Below, piece by piece: positions 6,483 through 9,256 of a stretch of 9,256 bases of DNA; within the stretch, counting starts at the first letter, position 1; each line of letters starts with the position of its first letter. The stretch is from NORP294 sp047627915. GTDB taxonomy: Bacteria > Bacteroidota > Bacteroidia > Flavobacteriales_E > Vicingaceae. The notes below the pieces were generated by a model. That model worked only from the letters and a program-made list of their open reading frames with translations. It made no database searches and had not been told where the DNA came from. A program made the position numbers and the translations under genes. The stretch is taken from contig JBLHTZ010000075.1 of NCBI GenBank assembly GCA_047627915.1, positions 1-9,256 on the forward strand, given 5' to 3'.

Positions 6483-8273
6483 ATGGCAAAATTCGGAAGA
6501 AGAAGTCAAAAAGAGAATGACGAGCCCAAGAAAAAAGTAAGTAAAGAAGCTTTAAAAAAGTCTCTTCGCCTATTTAAATACGTAAAACCCTACTCAGGAA
6601 CATTCGCTATCGGACTTGTGTTTTTACTTTTAAGCAGCGTAGCTTCAATGGTATTTCCTTATTTTACAGGGCAATTGATTGATGCTGCCAAGTCTGATAT
6701 GGTAGAAGACATTAATAAGATTGCTTTAATTTTATTAGGCGTTTTCTTTTTGAACGCAGTTTTCTCTTTCTTTAGAATCTACCTTTTCGCAATTGTAACA
6801 CAAAAATCATTGGCCGCCTTGCGACAAGCAACCTACAGTCATTTGGTAAAATTAAAAATGGCTTTTTACAGTGAACGAAGGGTTGGTGAGCTGACCAGTA
6901 GAATTTCTTCGGACATTTCTTTACTTCAAGAAACCTTAACTACCACCATTGCTGAATTTTTGCGCCAAATTTTAGTAATTGCTATTGGAATTGGCTTACT
7001 CACCTACATTTCAGGTAAACTGACCTTACTCATGTTGGCTCTGGTTCCTGTGGTGATTGTTATCGCTATTATTTTTGGAAAAAAAATCAAAGGATTATCA
7101 AAAGAAGCGCAAGATAAAATTGCTGACTCGAATGTAATCGTGGAAGAAACCTTACAAGGAATAGCAACCGTAAAAGCATTTGTAAACGAAGCTTTCGAGT
7201 ATTTAAGGTACAAGAAAAAAACAGACGATGTAATTGCCATCTCACTAAAAGCAGCCATTTGGAGAGGCGCCTTCGCTTCCTTCATTATCTTCTGCCTATT
7301 TGGTTCTATCGTTGCTGTAATTTGGTACGGAGTAATTTTAGTTCAAGAAGGTCAATTGAGTGTGGGTGACTTATTCACTTTCATTTTATATTCCGTTTTT
7401 GTTGGAGCAAGCTTAGGAGGCATTGCAGATTTGTACTCCCAGCTGCAAAAAGCTATTGGTGCAACTGAAAACCTACTTGAAATTTTAGATGAAGAGCAAG
7501 AGTCTTCAAAAGATGCTGAGAAAGAAAACATTGAAGTTAAACTAGGAACTGTTGCTTTTGACAATGTGTCTTTCGCTTATCCTAGCAGAAGCGATGTGCC
7601 GGTTTTAAACGGGTTAAGCTTTAGTGTTGAAAGTGGACAGCAAGTTGCGCTTGTTGGTCCCTCAGGAGCTGGGAAAACAACCATCACCGCCTTGTTGCTT
7701 AAGTTTTACAACACCACTTCAGGAATGATTAAGGTCGATGACAGAAACATTAACGACTACAAATTAGATCAGCTTCGTTCTTCTATGGCCATTGTGCCGC
7801 AAGATGTCGTTCTTTTTGGAGGGACTATATACGAGAACATCTTATACGGTGACCCCAATGCAAATAAAGAAGATGTAAGAGCTGCTGCTAAAAAAGCGAA
7901 TGCCTTGGAATTTATTGACGAGTTCCCAGAACAGTTTGAAACCTTAGTTGGTGAGCGAGGAGTTCAACTTTCAGGCGGTCAACGACAACGTATTGCTATT
8001 GCTAGAGCGATTTTAAAGAACCCTAAAATTTTAATTTTAGATGAAGCTACTAGTGCACTGGATTCAAAATCTGAAAACCTAGTGCAAGAGGCGTTAGACG
8101 AATTAATGAAGGGACGAACTTCAATTGTGATTGCTCACCGTTTGTCTACGATTAAGAAAGCAGATAAGATCGTAGTGCTAAAAGAAGGAAGTGTTGCAGA
8201 AAGCGGAACCCACGATGAGTTAATTTTGAAAGAAAACGGTTTGTACCGGGATTTTAAGAGTTTACAGGGGTAA
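6483..8273 (+). CDS. ABC exporter half-transporter (fused membrane and ATPase domains)
   Basis: A 596-residue inner-membrane protein; two copies should pair to form an ATP-driven exporter of the MsbA/ABCB type. After a basic N-terminus it has six membrane helices (roughly residues 39-61, 79-105, 161-177, 180-198, 263-285 and 295-315). The nucleotide-binding domain follows from about 350: A-loop Tyr366 (FAYPSR), Walker A GPSGAGKT 392-399, Q-loop Gln440 (VPQD), signature LSGGQ 496-500, Walker B ILILDE 516-521 with catalytic Glu521, D-loop SALD 524-527, and H-loop His552 (IAHRLST). All ATPase motifs are intact. The frame is open to ATG 6456, but a perfect -7 element lies inside that extension, so I start at ATG 6483. 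The substrate (lipid, peptide or drug) cannot be told. It is divergent from rpmH and convergent with the acidic protein gene. Confidence 0.95.
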   Translation: MAKFGRRSQKENDEPKKKVSKEALKKSLRLFKYVKPYSGTFAIGLVFLLLSSVASMVFPYFTGQLIDAAKSDMVEDINKIALILLGVFFLNAVFSFFRIYLFAIVTQKSLAALRQATYSHLVKLKMAFYSERRVGELTSRISSDISLLQETLTTTIAEFLRQILVIAIGIGLLTYISGKLTLLMLALVPVVIVIAIIFGKKIKGLSKEAQDKIADSNVIVEETLQGIATVKAFVNEAFEYLRYKKKTDDVIAISLKAAIWRGAFASFIIFCLFGSIVAVIWYGVILVQEGQLSVGDLFTFILYSVFVGASLGGIADLYSQLQKAIGATENLLEILDEEQESSKDAEKENIEVKLGTVAFDNVSFAYPSRSDVPVLNGLSFSVESGQQVALVGPSGAGKTTITALLLKFYNTTSGMIKVDDRNINDYKLDQLRSSMAIVPQDVVLFGGTIYENILYGDPNANKEDVRAAAKKANALEFIDEFPEQFETLVGERGVQLSGGQRQRIAIARAILKNPKILILDEATSALDSKSENLVQEALDELMKGRTSIVIAHRLSTIKKADKIVVLKEGSVAESGTHDELILKENGLYRDFKSLQG

Positions 8274-8292
8274 ATCTAATTACCAATACAGC

Positions 8293-8404
8293 AATTACTA
8301 ATTAATAATTACTAACTGTTTCTATTTAAACCTTTGTGACGTAAGATTGCAACCATTTTTACTTGTAAACAAGCATTACTAATTATTAATTAAACATTAG
8401 TAAT
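8293..8404. repeat. AT-rich repeats of ATTACTAA in the convergent spacer
   Basis: The 135-nt spacer between the ABC gene and the acidic-protein gene holds AATTACTAA at 8293-8301 and 8307-8315, ATTACTAATTA at 8375-8385, and the inverted form ATTAGTAAT at 8396-8404. Three direct copies and one inverted copy in about 110 nt exceed what simple AT-richness suggests. No gene is visible here. They may be remains of a short intergenic repeat or parts of alternative hairpins. Confidence 0.5.
8375..8404. terminator. Weak bidirectional terminator-like hairpin between convergent genes
   Basis: ATTACTAAT (8375-8383) and ATTAGTAAT (8396-8404) are perfect 9-bp arms around a 12-nt loop. It ends 5 nt from the stop of the minus-strand gene at 8409 and about 100 nt past the ABC stop, a normal place for a shared terminator. 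The stem has only one GC pair and no clean T-run on either strand, so efficiency is doubtful. Confidence 0.3.
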
Positions 8405-8408
8405 TAAA

Positions 8409-8978
8409 TTACACGCCAAGACGCTTCATTACCAAGCTATCAACTTTTTCAAACATAGATTGTGGCGTGTAAGTTCTCCACGTTAAGTCTTCCAGTTCTC
8501 CACCGGCTACCATATAATAATCAACACCTGCTTCTTGAAAATCAGCCATTACGTGCTCTCTAAAATTTACAAAAGCAATCCAGCCGTCTTCCACATCGTC
8601 GAACCATTCTTCGTAATACGAGTCGTCTGAAGAGTGATAGTTTAGTACATTTTCCCCAATCATGATAAACTTATCGATACCCTCCCCTACTAACTCATCA
8701 ATCACATTGCGCTTTAGAAACATAATATCGTTGTGCAACAAATCATTCCACTCCCCTATCATTTCTATGGTCGCAAAACCAAGGTCATAATCGACATATA
8801 AAATTTTAATGTAAAGAGTAGGAGATTCTATTTCATCCCATTGCGGGTGAATTACGTGATCATAAATGGCATGAGTAAACTCAAACTCACTATATATTCT
8901 GCCATAAAATGGAGAACGTTGGTCTTCTGAAGCAATGTAATAATCTCTCCAATTAAAGTGGGGCTCTATAGCATGCAT
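8409..8978 (-). CDS. Acidic conserved hypothetical protein
   Basis: A 189-residue protein from ATG 8978 that I recognise only as a type of hypothetical protein seen in Flavobacteriia. It has no signal peptide, membrane helix or nucleotide-binding motif, so it is probably cytoplasmic. It is strongly acidic (38 Asp/Glu against 12 Lys/Arg) and rich in aromatics. Striking segments are IHPQWDEIESPTLYIKIL (43-60), MIGENVLNYHSSDDSYYEEW (106-125), FDDVEDGWIAFVNFREHV (126-143) and GGELEDLTWRTYTP (159-172). The density of His, Asp, Glu and Trp could reflect a metal site or a protein-binding surface, but nothing shows catalysis. murQ lies 97 nt upstream on the same strand. I see no clear promoter between them, so they may share a transcript. 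The downstream spacer holds a weak terminator candidate. Confidence 0.8.
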   Translation of the reverse strand: MHAIEPHFNWRDYYIASEDQRSPFYGRIYSEFEFTHAIYDHVIHPQWDEIESPTLYIKILYVDYDLGFATIEMIGEWNDLLHNDIMFLKRNVIDELVGEGIDKFIMIGENVLNYHSSDDSYYEEWFDDVEDGWIAFVNFREHVMADFQEAGVDYYMVAGGELEDLTWRTYTPQSMFEKVDSLVMKRLGV

Positions 8979-9060
8979 GGCTTAGTAAACGACTAGTGGT
9001 TATAAATGTTTTTAATTTGATTCATTCTAATTCAAGGGATATTGGAGAGACTCAACTTTT

Positions 9061-9090
9061 GATTTCTAATTCAATTAAAAATTAGAAATC
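9061..9090 (-). repeat. Hairpin overlapping the murQ stop codon
   Basis: GATTTCTAATT (9061-9071) and AATTAGAAATC (9080-9090) are perfect 11-bp arms around an 8-nt loop. One arm encodes the last murQ residues, and the stop codon lies in the loop. Read on the minus strand it is followed by AAAAG with no T-run, so it is not a standard intrinsic terminator. It might attenuate transcription or protect the 3' end of the murQ message. Confidence 0.45.
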
Positions 9091-9256
9091 GCATTTCGAA
9101 CACTCCCATATTTTTCTAATAGCTCCTTAGCTTCTTCATAACTCACTCCTAATTCGGCTACAATCATTTGAACCCCTCTTTTCACTAACTTGTTATTGGT
9201 TAGTTGCATATCTACCATTCGATTGCCCTTCACCCTTCCCAAACGCACCATAACTG
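9075..9256 (-). CDS. murQ: N-acetylmuramic acid 6-phosphate etherase, C-terminal part
   Basis: The last 59 codons of a gene entering from the right edge. The peptide reads VMVRLGRVKGNRMVDMQLTN, then NKLVKRGVQMIVAELGVSYE and EAKELLEKYGSVRNAISNF. The GRVKGNRMVDMQLTN..L..R motif, followed by a UBA-like small helical tail with the SYEEAKELLEKYG pattern, is the typical C-terminus of MurQ. The enzyme cleaves the lactyl ether of MurNAc-6-phosphate to give GlcNAc-6-phosphate and lactate during murein recycling in the cytoplasm. The catalytic SIS domain lies outside the window, so activity cannot be judged. The stop is TAA at 9075-9077, inside a hairpin. Confidence 0.85.
   Translation of the reverse strand, partial: VMVRLGRVKGNRMVDMQLTNNKLVKRGVQMIVAELGVSYEEAKELLEKYGSVRNAISNF

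Noticed and set aside
6305..6520. Plus-strand 71-codon frame across rpmH and the divergent promoters
   Set aside because: It is antisense to rpmH and overlaps the ABC start in another frame; the Phe/Ser/Arg-rich translation reflects complementary lysine codons.
8269..8284. GGTAA/TTACC hairpin at the ABC stop codon
   Set aside because: A 5-bp stem with no T-run; too weak to support termination.

Overview
The window looks like chromosomal DNA from a marine-type member of the Bacteroidota (Flavobacteriia or a Cryomorphaceae-like relative). Four things point there: low GC and AT-rich spacers; a C-terminal type IX secretion (T9SS) sorting domain; large secreted multidomain proteins with F5/8C, CARDB-like, FN3 and MAM-like modules; and promoters of the Bacteroidota type (TTTG near -33, TAnnTTTG near -7) in front of several genes. 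I see no insertion sequence, integrase, CRISPR array, tRNA or rRNA.

Layout, left to right. Positions 1-2018 (minus) hold the N-terminal 672 codons of a secreted multidomain surface protein that runs off the left edge. At 2201-2665 (minus) is a GbsR/MarR-type regulator. A 13-bp palindrome overlaps its candidate -7 element, which suggests autoregulation. At 2908-3252 (minus) is a small DUF1801 (YdhG-like) gene that is collinear with the family but carries an in-frame TAA at codon 33 and has no ATG start; I call it a pseudogene. At 3255-4958 (minus) is a secreted SBBP-type beta-propeller protein with a T9SS type A sorting tail, 30 nt downstream of gapA (4989-5978, minus), the glycolytic glyceraldehyde-3-phosphate dehydrogenase. 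rpmH (ribosomal protein bL34) is at 6200-6352 (minus), with a complete promoter and an intrinsic terminator of its own.

Divergent from rpmH, on the plus strand, is an ABC exporter half-transporter (6483-8273) whose start I move inward, because a perfect -7 element lies inside the longer reading frame. It converges on an acidic conserved protein of unknown function (8409-8978, minus). The last 59 codons of murQ (9075-9256, minus) enter from the right edge. The convergent spacer holds AT-rich copies of one short motif in both orientations, including a possible terminator hairpin.

The genes do not form one pathway. The window mixes housekeeping functions (glycolysis, ribosome, murein recycling, export) with envelope and secretion cargo. 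I found no convincing new multi-gene system. The observations most worth following are the interrupted DUF1801 gene, the regulator's promoter-overlapping palindrome, the glycolytic gene apparently leading a T9SS cargo gene, and the acidic protein beside murQ.
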